Below the pieces are notes generated by a model that worked only from the letters and a program-made list of their open reading frames with translations, ran no database searches and was not told where the DNA came from. This document shows, piece by piece, positions 24,288 to 32,289 of a stretch of DNA of 64,000 bases (its first letter is position 1; each line of letters opens with the position of its first letter). Position numbers and translations under genes: made by a program. The stretch is taken from contig JAMPFN010000004.1 of assembly GCA_023664445.1 (NCBI GenBank), positions 1-64,000 on the forward strand, read 5' to 3'. The stretch comes from Clostridium sp. (lineage in GTDB: Bacteria; Bacillota; Clostridia; Oscillospirales; Ruminococcaceae).

Positions 24288-25051
24288 TTAGTTGTTATTA
24301 ATACCATAACCACATCTATATGGCTCACACGTCTTAAATATATCAATAGAAATCCTACACTTTGACATTATACCATCGTTGTATAGAAATTTACAATATG
24401 CAGGACATGAGAAATTAGCTTTATACTCTCTCATGGCACGTTTGCGTTCTTCTTCAGCTTTTTCTTGTTCTAATTTTTTATTGTATCTTTCTAAAACTTC
24501 TACCATATCTGTATCCGAGTCATTCATTATATTAATAATTTGACCTAATTGCTCGGGTTTAAAATTGTATTTATTGATTATAAATGGATTGCTGTTTTTT
24601 AACAAAACGTTCATTGTATTTTGTATATTTTCAAATTTTTCAACCACCTCCTTATGAGTAGTGGTCATTGATGAATCATATAAAAGTTTTCCATTAAATT
24701 CACTCCATAAATAAGTATAAATCATAGTATCATCATATGACATATTAATTTGTTGAGTTGCATAGTATTTTGTAAAACGTAAAAACGAATAACCCATCCA
24801 TATATATTTAGTTTTAGGAGCAATTCCATTAAAAATACTATTTGAAAAGGCTCTGATTATAGAACCAGTATTTTGGGAATAGTCAAATAATTCATATACT
24901 AAATATTGGACATTGGTATTTATTTTTGAAGTTATAGTTGGATCTGTTACTTCAGCTGTATATGTAATATAGAATCCGCAACTTTATTTCCACATTTGCT
25001 GCAGAATTTAGCACCTTCCGATAATTTATTACCACAATATGTGCAGAACAT
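24288..25051 (-). pseudogene. Zinc-ribbon protein gene interrupted by a frameshift
   Basis: A strong RBS (TTGGAGGAAGAATAATT) precedes an ATG at 25049-25051. It encodes MFCTYCGNKLSEGAKFCSKC..., a double C-x2-C zinc ribbon, but that frame stops after 34 residues. The reading continues in the -1 frame from about 24985: SCGFYITYTAEVTDPTIT..., open to 24288. The last 169 residues (from an internal ATG at 24797) include an acidic/basic coiled coil (KKLEQEKAEEERKRAMREYK) and a Cys-rich tail. A one-base indel near 24980 would restore a ~250-residue protein. No slippery heptamer is obvious, so mutation or sequencing error is more likely than programmed shifting. Confidence 0.6.
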
Positions 25052-25053
25052 AA

Positions 25054-26061
25054 TTATTCTTCCTCCAATTTAATAGGCATTTTCAGCAGTTTATCAAGTT
25101 CAAGAGAATTAATTGCTATGCCGTTGTTGCACGACATCATAATTTCCTGTCCCACTTCACTGCTGAGGTATTTTTTAATGTAATACGGGTCGGATTTTTC
25201 TTCATTGATCTCAAACACATAAAGTCTGCCGACAGCGATAACAGTTTTATTGTCGGGGATTTCCGCAACAGCAACTTTTAAAGGTCTGCCGATTTTGGAA
25301 ATTATAATATTATGATTTTTTACCTGATGATTCAGATAAGACTCCCTGCACTCCGACAGATACGGCAGATTCATATCAATTTCACCATTGATCATATGTC
25401 TGGCTTCAATATACTGATAGTCGGTAGGCATATCAGAGTGAAGTTTTTCTTTTTCCTCCGGTCTGAGCTGCAAGCCGCATATAACAGGCGGTTTAATTAG
25501 CGAACCGAACTCCACAGCATTTTCATAGCGTTTTAAAACTTTCAGATAGTATCTCGGACTCAAGTCATACTTTTCTTTCATAATCGTTTCACATGGAATT
25601 TTGCTGCTGAATTCCGATTCTTCGGAACTTAAAGAAACGATAGAATTAATATCTTCTTCCGTAAGAATATTCTTTGTTTTATCATCAGAGTGATATATCT
25701 GTGCGGCGTCTGTCATTTTTACCGACTGATTATCACAGCTGAAAACAAGCATTAAAAGCGGTATGCCTGTATCATCAAGCAGCTTCATTGGCAGAAGGAT
25801 AACTGATTCAAGCAGACCTTTGTCAATAATTGCTTTTCTGAGGGATTCACCTCTGATTTCATAAGAAAATCTCGGAAATACCGTTAAAACTTTCTTTTCA
25901 TCGGGCTTTAGTCCAAGCAGTTCCGACATACATTCATCAGTTTCATATACATGATCTGATTGGTTTGAATCTCCCCCTAACTTGTCAATAAGCTTAAGTA
26001 CAGATTCAGGAAGCATAATTTTTTCTTTGTGTTTTTTCGATAATGGTCTTTGGATTTCCAT
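25054..26061 (-). CDS. Truncated HsdM fused to an HsdS-like target-recognition domain
   Basis: 335 residues. Residues 60-115 match the distal part of type I methyltransferases (RFSYEIRGESLRKAIIDKGL, LESVILLPMKLLDDTGIPLLMLVFS). Residues 190-330 resemble a specificity-subunit TRD (EARHMINGEIDMNLPYLS, IIISKIGRPLKVAVAEI, YYIKKYLSSEVGQ, GIAINSLELDKLLKMPI). The SAM-binding motif I and the catalytic NPPY/NPPF motif are absent, so it should not methylate DNA alone. It may be a decoy, a regulator, or a subunit borrowing a host enzyme. It overlaps the RBS of the downstream frameshifted gene. Confidence 0.6.
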   Translation of the reverse strand: MEIQRPLSKKHKEKIMLPESVLKLIDKLGGDSNQSDHVYETDECMSELLGLKPDEKKVLTVFPRFSYEIRGESLRKAIIDKGLLESVILLPMKLLDDTGIPLLMLVFSCDNQSVKMTDAAQIYHSDDKTKNILTEEDINSIVSLSSEESEFSSKIPCETIMKEKYDLSPRYYLKVLKRYENAVEFGSLIKPPVICGLQLRPEEKEKLHSDMPTDYQYIEARHMINGEIDMNLPYLSECRESYLNHQVKNHNIIISKIGRPLKVAVAEIPDNKTVIAVGRLYVFEINEEKSDPYYIKKYLSSEVGQEIMMSCNNGIAINSLELDKLLKMPIKLEEE

Positions 26062-26084
26062 TTTTAACTCCTTAAATTTTGTGT

Positions 26085-26122
26085 ATAACGAACAAAAATA
26101 TATAACTGTTTTTGTTCGTTAT
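26085..26122. promoter_or_regulatory. Perfect inverted repeat upstream of the HsdM/HsdS-like gene
   Basis: ATAACGAACAAAAA (26085-26098) and TTTTTGTTCGTTAT (26109-26122) are 14-base perfect arms around a 10-base AT-rich spacer, centred about 40 bases ahead of the minus-strand start at 26061. Position and symmetry suggest an operator for autoregulation. A methylation or recognition site is an alternative. Confidence 0.5.
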
Positions 26123-26222
26123 TAAGTATAGCATATCTGGAAATAAAATGCAATCCGCATAACTTATAAATTTATTTAATGGTACTGTGTATATTTTCAA
26201 CAAATATAAATTTAACTCTTTC

Positions 26223-26281
26223 AATCGTTATAATAAGTGTAATCAAATAAACCTTATATATCATTGAGATCAAATTCTCAA
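26223..26281 (+). promoter_or_regulatory. Both phage motifs in tandem, with hairpin
   Basis: AATCGTTATAATA (26223-26235) is followed 15 bases later by ACCTTATATA (26251-26260) and then by the hairpin TTGAGA/TCTCAA (26264-26269 with 26276-26281). This is the only place where the two motif classes occur together; both point at the gene at 26304, suggesting expression in two phases. Confidence 0.55.
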
Positions 26282-26303
26282 AAAAACAGGAGTTGAATTA
26301 ATT

Positions 26304-26657
26304 ATGAAAATTTATGTAAGAGCGGCTAAAAGACCAGATTGGATGCCAAAAAACATGTTTACAGAAGCTGAACTTCAGCAAAATAAGTTGCACAGAAAGA
26401 TGTTGCACGAACTTGACCGCATACCAGACATTCTTGTGGGAGTTGCAGAAACTTCTGAGGAATGGTATGATTTAATTGGTGATATTGACCAAGAAACTGA
26501 TTACAATAAAATTCTTGCAATTGCTGAGGATGCTCTTGATGTTGACTATGAAATCTGGGAAGCTGATGACTTAATTAGATCCTATAATACACTGAAATTC
26601 ATTGTATCTGATGTATATGATCTGCTCGATGAATATAAAAATATGAATGATCTATAA
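26304..26657 (+). CDS. Small acidic protein with MKIYVRAA N terminus
   Basis: 117 residues, RBS AACAGGAGTTGAATTAATT. It starts MKIYVRAAKRPDWMPKN, the same type of opening as the proteins at 11522 and 60339. The remainder is acidic and helical (ETDYNKILAIAEDALDVDYEIWEADDL). It is a lone plus-strand gene inside a minus-strand island, with two promoter motifs and its own terminator. Function unknown. Confidence 0.6.
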   Translation: MKIYVRAAKRPDWMPKNMFTEAELQQNKLHRKMLHELDRIPDILVGVAETSEEWYDLIGDIDQETDYNKILAIAEDALDVDYEIWEADDLIRSYNTLKFIVSDVYDLLDEYKNMNDL

Positions 26658-26675
26658 AATTTCCTACTATATGAG

Positions 26676-26716
26676 AAAAATAACCTGCTGAATTTGATAC
26701 TCAGTAGGTTATTTTT
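26676..26716. terminator. Bidirectional terminator between convergent genes
   Basis: AAAAATAACCTGCTGA (26676-26691) pairs with TCAGTAGGTTATTTTT (26701-26716), 16 bp with one G-U wobble and A/T tracts on both sides. It serves the plus gene at 26304 and the minus mrr gene. Confidence 0.9.
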
Positions 26717-26724
26717 ACCTTATA

Positions 26725-27627
26725 TTATTCATAATTTTCAAAGTATTTTTTATCAACTGTATATACAATTTCTTTAGATACACCAATTTCATATTGAAGA
26801 ATCAAATCAATAAGCTTATCGCCATCAATGAGATTGATTTCTTTGTTTTGATCCTTGCTACTGGCTGCTTCTCTTGCCTCTTTTGTGAAATAGCTTGTTG
26901 TAATAAAAAGACCTCTATTGATGTTAATAGGAAGTGATCCCCTAAAAGCTTGAATTGCTTGAGATGTAATGCTTTTAGAACTTTTGTATTTTTTGCACTG
27001 GAAAGCAATTAAATCACTAAATATTTGAGGCTCATCTATAGATAGTCTGCATGTTCCATCAATACCATGATCCCGTGACTTAGATGTTAGCTCAATATTG
27101 ACAAGTCCACATTTTCTAAGAATATGTGCACATAAACTCTCAAATTTATAGGGATCCATGTTGACTAATGCCTCCCGTACCTGTTCTCGCCAAGGGGCGG
27201 CATCTGGAGCACTCATGATATAATCATTAACTATATCAGTATCTATAGCTACTGTATCTGCATTTTCTATTGATGAATAAGGCACTTGTTTTAATGACAT
27301 TGCAAGTTCAATAACATCATCTGTTAAATCAGAAAAGGAAATGTATTTACTGGTGATACTCCATGTTCTATTGCTTATATTGTTGATAACTTTTGCTTTT
27401 TTCAATGCTGTTCTTGCCCATGCAAGTCTATATTCAAGTTCAGTTTGATTATTTCTTATATGGGGAACTTCAGTTATTTCAGATGACAAGTTCATAATGC
27501 TGATAACCTTGTCACAAATCTCACTATTTGTAGCTACACCACCGAGAAATTTTAATGCTTTAAATGTTGGATTGATTAGACTTCTTATATCCGGAACATC
27601 AGCAAGTTCAGATTTCTTTTTTGCCAT
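26725..27627 (-). CDS. Mrr-family type IV restriction endonuclease
   Basis: 300 residues from the ATG at 27627, preceded by AAGAGGTGTGAC; an in-frame ATG 10 codons upstream has no RBS. The N-terminal ~110 residues form a winged-helix domain (LINPTFKALKFLGGVATNSE, ELEYRLAWARTALKKAKVI, NRTWSIT). The C-terminal Mrr nuclease domain has LCAHILRKCG, then DHGIDG and IAFQCKKYK, the D...QxK form of the PD-(D/E)XK site. Mrr proteins cut modified DNA. In a phage this would act against other phages or the host. It has a probable own promoter (TTATAAT about 30 bases upstream of the start). Confidence 0.85.
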   Translation of the reverse strand: MAKKKSELADVPDIRSLINPTFKALKFLGGVATNSEICDKVISIMNLSSEITEVPHIRNNQTELEYRLAWARTALKKAKVINNISNRTWSITSKYISFSDLTDDVIELAMSLKQVPYSSIENADTVAIDTDIVNDYIMSAPDAAPWREQVREALVNMDPYKFESLCAHILRKCGLVNIELTSKSRDHGIDGTCRLSIDEPQIFSDLIAFQCKKYKSSKSITSQAIQAFRGSLPININRGLFITTSYFTKEAREAASSKDQNKEINLIDGDKLIDLILQYEIGVSKEIVYTVDKKYFENYE

Positions 27628-27929
27628 GTCACACCTCTTAAAATATTTTTTGATCATTATAACTAAAATATCAGAGCAATTTTAGCTTATCTTGTATAAT
27701 TATATCAGATTCTGTATAAAATGTCTATTCGCATTATAGCTATAAAAATAATTATCTATTTAGTTGTATTTTACAAAATTAACTATGATATTTTATTCGT
27801 TAAGAACAAAAATTATCCTCTATGAGAATTAAATTAATTTCATGGAGGATATTTTTTAGTTTTATAGTAAGAATCACAATTCAAATTTCATATCAATCCT
27901 ATATATTGAGGAGTAAGGCTATGTCTCTT
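27628..27929. terminator. Non-coding gap with bidirectional terminator and mrr promoter region
   Basis: ATCCTCTATGA (27815-27825) pairs with TCATGGAGGAT (27840-27850), 11 bp with one G-U, and is followed by ATTTTTT on the plus side and AATTTTTG on the minus side. It ends the minus-strand rtcB transcript. Between it and mrr lie AT-rich sequence and a TATAAT-like element pointing at mrr. Nothing else was seen in this 302-base gap. Confidence 0.75.
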
Positions 27930-28100
27930 CTAATAATCATCAATCTCTGAACCTTTGTGTTTAGGATGCCTTTGGTAATCCTTAATACTCTTTTCCTTAC
28001 GTGTAACAGGGTTTACGTTTCCCCAATCACAGCGTTTTTGAGCGTTAAGCTTCTTTTGTTCCTTTTTACTCATTTTTTCATAGGGTATAAATTTTTCCAT
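27930..28100 (-). CDS. Small basic protein downstream of rtcB (56 aa)
   Basis: Begins MEKFIPYEKMSKKEQKKLNA and continues with CDWGNVNPVTRKEKSIKDYQ, ending KGSEIDDY. RBS AAAAGGTGAGAGAT. It starts five bases after the rtcB stop, so it is probably co-transcribed. I associate this type of short, Lys-rich protein with a WG-x-x-NPVTRK core with Lachnospiraceae and Oscillospiraceae genomes. Function unknown. Confidence 0.65.
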   Translation of the reverse strand: MEKFIPYEKMSKKEQKKLNAQKRCDWGNVNPVTRKEKSIKDYQRHPKHKGSEIDDY

Positions 28101-28105
28101 ATCTC

Positions 28106-29230
28106 TCACCTTTTCTTATGTGCAAATTCTCCGGCTTTAAAGTTGTAGATAGGCTTTATCACCTTATCAACGGTTACTGTGTCCACAATATTTTCCATGA
28201 TCTCATCCATAGATTTGTAGGTCATTGGGCATTCATCAAGTGTTTCAGCAGAAACAGTCGTAGAGAAAATGCCGTTCATTTCCTTTTTGAATTCCGATAC
28301 CGTAAACATATTTTTTGCCTCAGAACGGCTGTACCTTCTGCCAGCACCATGAGGCGCTGAACAATTCCAGTCGGTATTTCCAAGCCCTGTGCAGATAAGA
28401 CTTCCGTCGCGCATATTCATTGGTATCAGCAGCTTTTCACCTTTTTGAGCAGACACAGCGCCTTTCCTCAAAATCATATTTTTGATGTCAATGTAGTTGT
28501 GTATTGTCTCAAAGCTGTCCGTTTCATGCAGTTTCATACCGTCAAGAATAACTTCCTTGATGATCTGTCTGTTAAGAGCTGCGAACTGCTGCATGATCTC
28601 CATATCGTGCAGATAGTCAGCCATATTCTGTTCTGACAGCGGTGCAAGCTCATATGGTATCTCATTCTGAGAACGTCCGCCGATCGAATCATAAGCGATT
28701 TTTTGATAATATTCGGCAACCTGTTTTCCAAGATTACGGCTGCCTGTGTGGATAACAAGATAAAGCTGTTCACCGTCTGTGTCAACTTCAATAAAGTGAT
28801 TTCCACCGCCCAAACTGCCCAGACTTTGTTTCGCTCTGCGTGTATCGACCTGCTTATAGCATAGAATTTTTTCAATATCAATTGTTTCGTGGATACGGTG
28901 AGGCACTTCTCTGACATCTCTTCCATATGGAATATTTTTCTGGATAAAACTGTCGAGCTTAGGCAGATCGATCCGCTTTTCTTTCAGAAGAACCGTCAGC
29001 ATTCCGCAGCCTATATCAACGCCCACAAGATTTGGCACAACATGATCGCTGATAGTCATGGTCGTACCGATAGTGCATCCTGCTCCTGCATGGCAATCAG
29101 GCATAATGCGTATCTTGCTGCCCTTTGAATGCTCTTGATTACAGAGAGCTTCTATCTGACCGCTTGCAGACGGTTCAAGTTCATTTGTAAATACCCTTGC
29201 GGTATTGTATTTTCCGTTTATTTCAAACAT
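28106..29230 (-). CDS. rtcB: RtcB RNA ligase
   Basis: 374 residues. GTP- and Mn-dependent ligase joining 2',3'-cyclic phosphate or 3'-phosphate RNA ends to 5'-OH ends. All signature motifs are present: MPDCHAGAGCTIG (residues 43-55, metal-binding DCH), GVDIGCGM, GGGNHFIEV, HTGSRNLG, APHGAGRRYSR (the histidine that becomes guanylylated) and the terminal KPIYNFKAGE. It likely repairs tRNAs cut by host anticodon nucleases, by analogy with T4's repair enzymes. No archease gene is adjacent. Confidence 0.95.
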   Translation of the reverse strand: MFEINGKYNTARVFTNELEPSASGQIEALCNQEHSKGSKIRIMPDCHAGAGCTIGTTMTISDHVVPNLVGVDIGCGMLTVLLKEKRIDLPKLDSFIQKNIPYGRDVREVPHRIHETIDIEKILCYKQVDTRRAKQSLGSLGGGNHFIEVDTDGEQLYLVIHTGSRNLGKQVAEYYQKIAYDSIGGRSQNEIPYELAPLSEQNMADYLHDMEIMQQFAALNRQIIKEVILDGMKLHETDSFETIHNYIDIKNMILRKGAVSAQKGEKLLIPMNMRDGSLICTGLGNTDWNCSAPHGAGRRYSRSEAKNMFTVSEFKKEMNGIFSTTVSAETLDECPMTYKSMDEIMENIVDTVTVDKVIKPIYNFKAGEFAHKKR

Positions 29231-29274
29231 ATATCTGTCCTTTCAATCAGTAATTATTATATCAAAGCTTTATT

Positions 29275-29811
29275 TTAATGCTTATATTCGTCTTTTATCA
29301 AATCAAATAAAGAATGTTCGGTTTTCTTTATGTCTGATATTTTTCTATACTTTTTAATAGCGTTAATTAATTTCGGAAAGTCGTCAAAATATGCCCTTAC
29401 AAATTCATATGACTTTATATTTTTATACTTGAGGATACTTTTGCAAAATTCACTGGGTTTTATTTTTGACTTTTTATATTCATCATATCTGTTTTCATTG
29501 AAAATTATAAGCATTTCAATTTCAGGGGCCGTAATAATATTAACAACATTAACCTTATGTATGTATGCCTTACTGAGTTTGAAAGCTTCCTTCTTAGAAT
29601 CAAGTATTCGAAATACAGTAACCTTATCATCAAAGCCTTTGGATAAGTATTTCTTTTCAAAAGTATCTGCTTTACGGCATCTCAATACTTTTTCATCAAG
29701 AAGCTGCTCACGTTCAAAAATCAAGCAGTGATTATCCAGTAAAATATCAATCACTGCTGTTTCAGAATTACCTTCCGCTATACAGGCTATATAACCGCTT
29801 ATATCAAGCAT
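29275..29811 (-). CDS. Effector-like partner of the adjacent ABC ATPase (TOPRIM/RloB-like)
   Basis: 178 residues. The opening (SGYIACIAEGNSETAVIDILLD) resembles a TOPRIM-like acidic start with E in GNSE; HxDSR-like ILDSKKEAF and the NIITAPEIEMLIIFNE block follow, and SKIKPSEFCKSIL comes later. This pattern is shared by small proteins coded next to AAA_15/AAA_21 ATPases in Firmicutes abortive-infection loci (AbiL/RloB style). It overlaps the ATPase gene by 8 bases. The nuclease function is inferred. Confidence 0.5.
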   Translation of the reverse strand: MLDISGYIACIAEGNSETAVIDILLDNHCLIFEREQLLDEKVLRCRKADTFEKKYLSKGFDDKVTVFRILDSKKEAFKLSKAYIHKVNVVNIITAPEIEMLIIFNENRYDEYKKSKIKPSEFCKSILKYKNIKSYEFVRAYFDDFPKLINAIKKYRKISDIKKTEHSLFDLIKDEYKH

Positions 29812-30985
29812 ATCCTTTTTCCTCCTTGGATATGAGATCGGCGATATTCTTTTTTAAACATAAATACGCATTGTATGCCGGTGTTGTTCCCTCAAGATAA
29901 CCGCTGTTAAACACTTCGCTTTTCTTTATGTCATTTCTTTTTAAAATGTCCGAAAGATTTTCTATAAATATTCCATTCCTGTTTCTTGTAATAAAAATGC
30001 TGTCATTTCTGTCAAATTCATCAAGCAATTCGGAATAATGTGTAGAAAAAATCAGCATACTGCCTTTCTTGTTTAATGTGGTATCCATGAAAAATCGGAT
30101 CAGCGTTGCAACAATTTCTCTGTTGAAATGATTTTCTATTTCATCGATCACAAGATATCCTCCGTGTTCTAAGGTAAAGGCAGCAAGCGTAAAGGTGATT
30201 ATTCCTTTTATAGTTCCGGAAGATAAATATTGATTCAATTCCAATGGGTTTGACAGGATTATCTCATTTTTGTTTTTGAATTTGAGACGGATAATATTTT
30301 TTTCTTTATTGTTAGATATTGATAATTTTTCAATTGTCGGATCAAGAAATGTGATTATTTCCGGTGAGATATCCCCCGATAACGCAAGAATATTTAAATT
30401 TGTAAATGATAACAGATTTGATATATACAGATGATTATTGTTTTTCTTGTTATAAGCAATAATGATACTTATATCGTTAGGTAAATATTCTTCATTGTTA
30501 TTTCTTGTTGACATAAGATCACTATCTGTAAATTCAGTAAGGGAAGCTTTAGACGTTGTTTTAGAAACCGGTTTTATCCAAAGTTTTTCTGAGCTTATAT
30601 AATAATTCATACCAATTTCATTCTGTTGATCTGCGGTGATCACTGTTTCTAATTTTCCTATTTCATTATCAGAATAGAAAAATGTAGTTATCGTTGCTTC
30701 TTCACATTCCCTGAGAATATCATTGACGCCTATGTGGTTGATAGACCTGTTATCAAGAATATTTAACGCAAGGAGTATTACTTTTAAAGCAGAAGTTTTA
30801 CCGGAAGCATTTATACCAACAATCGCATTAGCGGGATTCATATAGAAGTTGTGCTTCTCATGTAATCTGTATAAATATTCCTTATCATATTCGTCTACAC
30901 GTTGTTTTGCATAAAAATCAAAGGAAACTTCTTTATCTGTTTGGAAAAGCGGAATACCTTTTACTGTTATTTTGAGTACTTTCAT
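29804..30985 (-). CDS. ABC/SMC-like AAA_15 ATPase of a two-gene abortive-infection-like system
   Basis: 393 residues. Walker A in AIVGINASGKTSALKVI (about residues 54-70), signature-like LSSGTIKGI, Walker B YLVIDEIENHFN and H-loop ISTHYSELL-type segment (LIFSTHYSELLDEF). The inserted central region replaces a long coiled coil. It is the sensor/ATPase half of OLD/RloA/AbiLi-type systems, in which the ATPase controls a toxic partner; here that is the overlapping downstream gene. An imperfectly spaced inverted repeat lies upstream. Confidence 0.7.
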   Translation of the reverse strand: MKVLKITVKGIPLFQTDKEVSFDFYAKQRVDEYDKEYLYRLHEKHNFYMNPANAIVGINASGKTSALKVILLALNILDNRSINHIGVNDILRECEEATITTFFYSDNEIGKLETVITADQQNEIGMNYYISSEKLWIKPVSKTTSKASLTEFTDSDLMSTRNNNEEYLPNDISIIIAYNKKNNNHLYISNLLSFTNLNILALSGDISPEIITFLDPTIEKLSISNNKEKNIIRLKFKNKNEIILSNPLELNQYLSSGTIKGIITFTLAAFTLEHGGYLVIDEIENHFNREIVATLIRFFMDTTLNKKGSMLIFSTHYSELLDEFDRNDSIFITRNRNGIFIENLSDILKRNDIKKSEVFNSGYLEGTTPAYNAYLCLKKNIADLISKEEKGYA

Positions 30986-31009
30986 AATGCACCTCGTTAA
31001 TTCATCAGC

Positions 31010-31034
31010 ATAAAAACGAATTTAACGTTTTTAT
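31010..31034. promoter_or_regulatory. Inverted repeat upstream of the ABC-ATPase gene
   Basis: ATAAAAACG (31010-31018) and CGTTTTTAT (31026-31034) are perfect 9-base arms, 25 bases ahead of the minus-strand start at 30985. It could be an operator or the terminator of the upstream operon (genes 31121-32289), since a T tract follows the second half on the minus strand only weakly. Confidence 0.4.
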
Positions 31035-31120
31035 CTACTCTATAATAATATTATATCATACTTTTTAATAAATATCAACTCGAATTTTGTTTTTATTAAC
31101 AATTTTTATAGATGATTTTT

Positions 31121-31624
31121 CTATATCATATCAGCATAAACAATACGCTCCTGATAACTCGGAACATAGCTTGGTTCAGCAAGATTTTCTTTTGTATCGT
31201 AGAAACCGTCAAAAAATGCTTCTATATTTGATTCATATTCATCAGGTGCATCAGTGATAAATAAAGCTTCAACGTTCCACAGGAAAATCATAAGTTCCCA
31301 GTTTGTATATTGAGAATACATTTTTGATTTTCTGGATAAAAAGCTATCTAATGCCTTAGCTTCTTGTTTACTTATATCCCAAAATTTAAATCCGTCCGAA
31401 TGTTTAATCACTTCAAATTTCTTGATTCCGAGACGTATTACTTTATCTGCTTTATTGTAACCGCTTGCATTGTAGAACTTAAAATATGGATTTCCCTTTC
31501 TACCTGAGTCTGGATTTACATAAACACAATATCCAAATTTATCCGTATCACGACTTCTGCCGATTTGTGCCATACTCATTATCGGTTCTTTGTAATCGGA
31601 CGGATACACAGTAAATTTTTTCAT
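31121..31624 (-). CDS. Third gene of an HTH-led operon (167 aa)
   Basis: Starts MKKFTVYPSDYKEPIMSMAQIGRSRD; RBS TGAGGTGATGTG. Residues 25-75 contain FGYCVYVNPDSGRKGNPYFKFYNA, a beta-rich core, and the C terminus is acidic and ends YQERIVYADMI. No catalytic motif is recognised. It follows the 142-residue gene by 11 bases and an HTH gene before that, an order common in toxin/defence-like cassettes, though no toxin family can be named. Confidence 0.5.
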   Translation of the reverse strand: MKKFTVYPSDYKEPIMSMAQIGRSRDTDKFGYCVYVNPDSGRKGNPYFKFYNASGYNKADKVIRLGIKKFEVIKHSDGFKFWDISKQEAKALDSFLSRKSKMYSQYTNWELMIFLWNVEALFITDAPDEYESNIEAFFDGFYDTKENLAEPSYVPSYQERIVYADMI

Positions 31625-31635
31625 ATCACATCACC

Positions 31636-32064
31636 TCAATATTCATCATTCAGAACAGCTTCAATAGCATCATCCATAGAATATTTTTTCTTGACTACTA
31701 AACGAATTATCATTGCTAAGTCAGATGAATCAATTTCTCCATTCCAGTGCATAAGTAGTGGTTCTTGAAATTCTTCAATAAATTCAACAGCTTCTTTTGA
31801 GTATTTGAATTTCTGGATTTTTCGTGAATCTGCATTGACTATTTCTGCTTTTCCGTTTGAATTAAGCATAATATCAAGCTGTATTCCGTTTGCTTTTGGT
31901 TTAAATCTCGGATTATTATGTCCTACATTTCTATCGCTGCCGATTTCATCTACCCATAATTCAAAAGGCTGTCCAATCTTATTAGGCTTAAGATTAGCCA
32001 TTCCATAGATTGAAGAAACGCCATTAATTACATCTTCTTCAATGTATCTTTTATAAATTTTCAT
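31636..32064 (-). CDS. Second gene of an HTH-led operon (142 aa)
   Basis: Begins MKIYKRYIEEDVINGVSSIYGMANLK; RBS TGAGGTGACATT. Central region FELWVDEIGSDRNVGHNNPRFK followed by GIQLDIMLNSNGKAEIV is beta-rich. The C terminus is helical (DLAMIIRLVVKKKYSMDDAIEAVLNDEY). I do not recognise the family. The N terminus resembles the MKIY-type openings seen at 11522, 26304 and 60339. Confidence 0.5.
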   Translation of the reverse strand: MKIYKRYIEEDVINGVSSIYGMANLKPNKIGQPFELWVDEIGSDRNVGHNNPRFKPKANGIQLDIMLNSNGKAEIVNADSRKIQKFKYSKEAVEFIEEFQEPLLMHWNGEIDSSDLAMIIRLVVKKKYSMDDAIEAVLNDEY

Positions 32065-32076
32065 AATGTCACCTCA

Positions 32077-32289
32077 TTAGTCTTTATCATCCTCAACATA
32101 TTCTAAAATGTCACCGGGCTGACATTTAAGGAATCTGCACAGCTTACCGATCGTACGGGTGTCAATGTGACCGCCGTTCTTTATACTTACCCATGACGCC
32201 TGACCTATAACTTTCTCTTTCCTCATTGTATTGGAATTGATATGCTTTTCATTGCAGATTTTCAGAAGTTTTGAATAGCTGATACCCAT
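32077..32289 (-). CDS. XRE/YozG-like HTH transcriptional regulator
   Basis: 70 residues from the ATG at 32289, placed by TGGAGGAATAATTATT; a longer frame from 32424 has no RBS. SYSKLLKICNEKHINSNTMR, then ASWVSIKNGGHIDTRTIGKL and CRFLKCQPGDILEYV give the five-helix Cro/CI layout, ending in the CQPGDILEY motif typical of YozG-type regulators. It heads the operon with the two genes to its left and probably represses it. Confidence 0.8.
   Translation of the reverse strand: MGISYSKLLKICNEKHINSNTMRKEKVIGQASWVSIKNGGHIDTRTIGKLCRFLKCQPGDILEYVEDDKD

Noticed and set aside
26717-26726. ACCTTATATT, close to the late-type motif
   Set aside because: It differs at the last base, lies after a terminator, and points into the antisense of mrr, so it is not counted as a copy.
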